Source: Alligator mississippiensis (lineage: Eukaryota; Chordata; Crocodylia; Alligatoridae). From it: a DNA stretch of 64,000 nt. The DNA is taken from contig NC_081828.1 of NCBI RefSeq assembly GCF_030867095.1, positions 46,167,434-46,231,433 on the forward strand. Direction: 5' to 3'. Below are positions 62,722 through 64,000 of this stretch, in pieces. The notes under the pieces were generated by a model. That model searched no databases, was not told where the DNA came from, and saw nothing but the letters and a program-made list of their open reading frames with translations. Numbering within the stretch: the stretch's first letter is position 1; each line of letters begins with the position of its first letter. The translations under genes and the position numbers were made by a program.

Positions 62722-63264
62722 TCATAGTTTCGTAGTTTCATAGTTGGTAGGATCAGAAGGGACCGGAGCACATCATCATGTCCGACCCCCTGCCATGAAC
62801 AGGAAAGAGTACTGGGGTCAAATCACCCCAGCAAGGTGTCTATCTAGCCTCCTTTTGAAGACCCCCAGGATAGGAGCGAGCACCACTTCCCTTGGAAGTT
62901 GGTTCCAGATCCTAGCCACCCTGACATTGAAGTAGTGCCTCCTGATGTCTAGCCTGAATCTACTCTTCATCAACTTATGGCCATTATTCCTTGTTATTCC
63001 CAGTAGTGCTCGGGGAACAGGGACTCTCCCATTGCCTGCTGGTCTCCCCTGGCCAGTTTATAGATGGCCACCAGATCCCCTCTCAGCCTTCTCTTGTGGA
63101 GGCTGAATAGGTTCAGGTCTCGTAGCTTCTCCTTGTCGGGCCTGCCCTGCTGGCTCCTGATCATGCGAGTGGCCCTCCTCGGGACCCTCTCGAGGCTATC
63201 CACATCCCTCCTGAAGTGCAGCGCCCAGAACTGGACACAGTACTCCAACTGTGGCCTGACCAGT
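62722..63264 (-). mobile_element. CR1 LINE 3' fragment
   Basis: The 3' end starts with ATCATAGTTTCGTAGTTTCA and passes through GTCCGACCCCCTGCC. The - strand frame 63248-62994 reads EYCVQFWALHFRRDVDSLE, ATRMIRSQQGR and LNLFSLHKRRLRGDLVA, the CR1 C-terminus. It belongs to the same subfamily as the large copy at 38.8 kb, judging by their nearly parallel 3' regions. It breaks off at 63264 where other sequence begins. Confidence 0.9.
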
Positions 63265-64000
63265 TGTTACATCTCAGCTGTGTGTTCTTGGGCAACCCTG
63301 GCACAGGATGCAGTCTGTCTGACTCACAAAGGACTCACCCCCCCTCCCTCCCCTCCTCTACCTAAACGAAACTGATTAAGATGCAGTGAGAGACGCACCT
63401 AAGACCATCCAGATAAGGGTGATGAGAGTGAAACAACTGCCCTAGGTCTCATTTACATCTGAGATGGAACAAGATGACCATTCATTTACATGAGAGATGG
63501 AGAACAGAAAGCCTGAAGCAGAGACTGCAGTGAATTCTGGGACCAGAGAAGCAGGGGAGCACTGCATGATGGGGAATCTGTGCTTCAAATGTTAATCAAC
63601 CCATGTTCACACACACCCAGCTCAGACCAGTTCTAATCTGGATTTGCTAAGGACTTTTCCACCCCCCCAGACACACACACACAGCTCTAAATTTAATAGG
63701 CATCTCGGGCCGTACATTCCCCGGTCCCACTATGGGAGGCCTATTTAAACTTGATTGACTAAAACTCGGTTGCCGGGTTAGGGAATGCTGAGGCAAGAGA
63801 CCGAGTCAGAGGGGGTATGGGCAACATTTGAGCAATGGTTAAGGGTTCATCACAGCATCCAGCCTGCTGGAGCCCTAATTACAGGTGTTGTCATACTTTT
63901 CCCGAGACGACTGGTGGGAGTCCTCTCCACAAAAGGTTATGAGCACCCCAATAATTGTCTTAAGTCTGTTAAAAGACTATAGTAAAATCTGGAAAAGTCA
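63265..64000 (+). mobile_element. Possible LTR beginning inside CR1 and leaving the window
   Basis: CR1 homology stops at CCAGT and the next bases are TGTTACATC, a TG start typical of LTRs. The 735 bp seen have no host-like coding frame and include GCCTATTTAAACTTG near 63738, a possible TATA region. The other end lies outside the window, so the call is tentative. Confidence 0.35.

Overview
The window looks like nuclear DNA of a sauropsid vertebrate, most likely a crocodilian (a turtle is the main alternative). It has low gene density, genes split by GT-AG introns, many CR1 LINE fragments on both strands, short inverted-repeat DNA transposons, and several solitary LTRs. There is no bacterial, plasmid or phage character: no operons, CRISPR, tRNA or rRNA genes were seen. 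The species call is inference from repeat content and gene structure.

Three host genes are supported. (1) At the left edge, the 3' part of an intronless METTL18 (histidine N-methyltransferase, + strand). (2) At 10.1-13.2 kb on the - strand, a complete three-exon gene for a PHPT1/janus-family phosphohistidine phosphatase (119 aa), started from a CpG-rich promoter. (3) At 49.4-58.9 kb, a complete selectin gene, best called SELE (E-selectin), with lectin, EGF, eight SCR/sushi domains, a membrane segment and a cytoplasmic tail. Its 13 coding exons sum to 2226 nt, an exact reading frame of 741 aa plus stop. METTL18 followed by SELE on the same strand matches the human 1q24 order. The phosphatase gene between them is not part of the human locus, where PHPT1 lies on 9q34.

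The most notable structure is inside SELE. Two adjacent SCR exons plus their introns have been copied in tandem (period about 1.22 kb), giving SCR2-3, SCR4-5 and SCR6-7. Upstream of its first exon are three closely packed NF-kappaB-type sites and a TATA-like box, and the 3'UTR has an AU-rich element, which fits an inducible, short-lived transcript.

The rest is repeat-dominated. CR1 copies lie at 1.7-2.9, 12.0-12.8, 24.9-25.0, 38.8-42.2, 43.5-43.7 and 62.7-63.3 kb, with an L2-like fragment at 45.6-46.2 kb. hAT-type elements lie at 8.07-8.18 and 36.75-37.89 kb, the second a large foldback. MITEs lie at 14.9-15.2, 26.7-27.0 and 43.2-43.5 kb. Solo LTRs lie at 19.46-20.16 and 39.88-40.99 kb (the latter inside the large CR1), with an LTR inside another LTR-like element at 31.1-32.8 kb. 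A four-copy inverted array sits at 8.2-9.0 kb and a cluster of hairpins at 11.4-11.7 kb. The remaining stretches look like ordinary intergenic or decayed repeat DNA.
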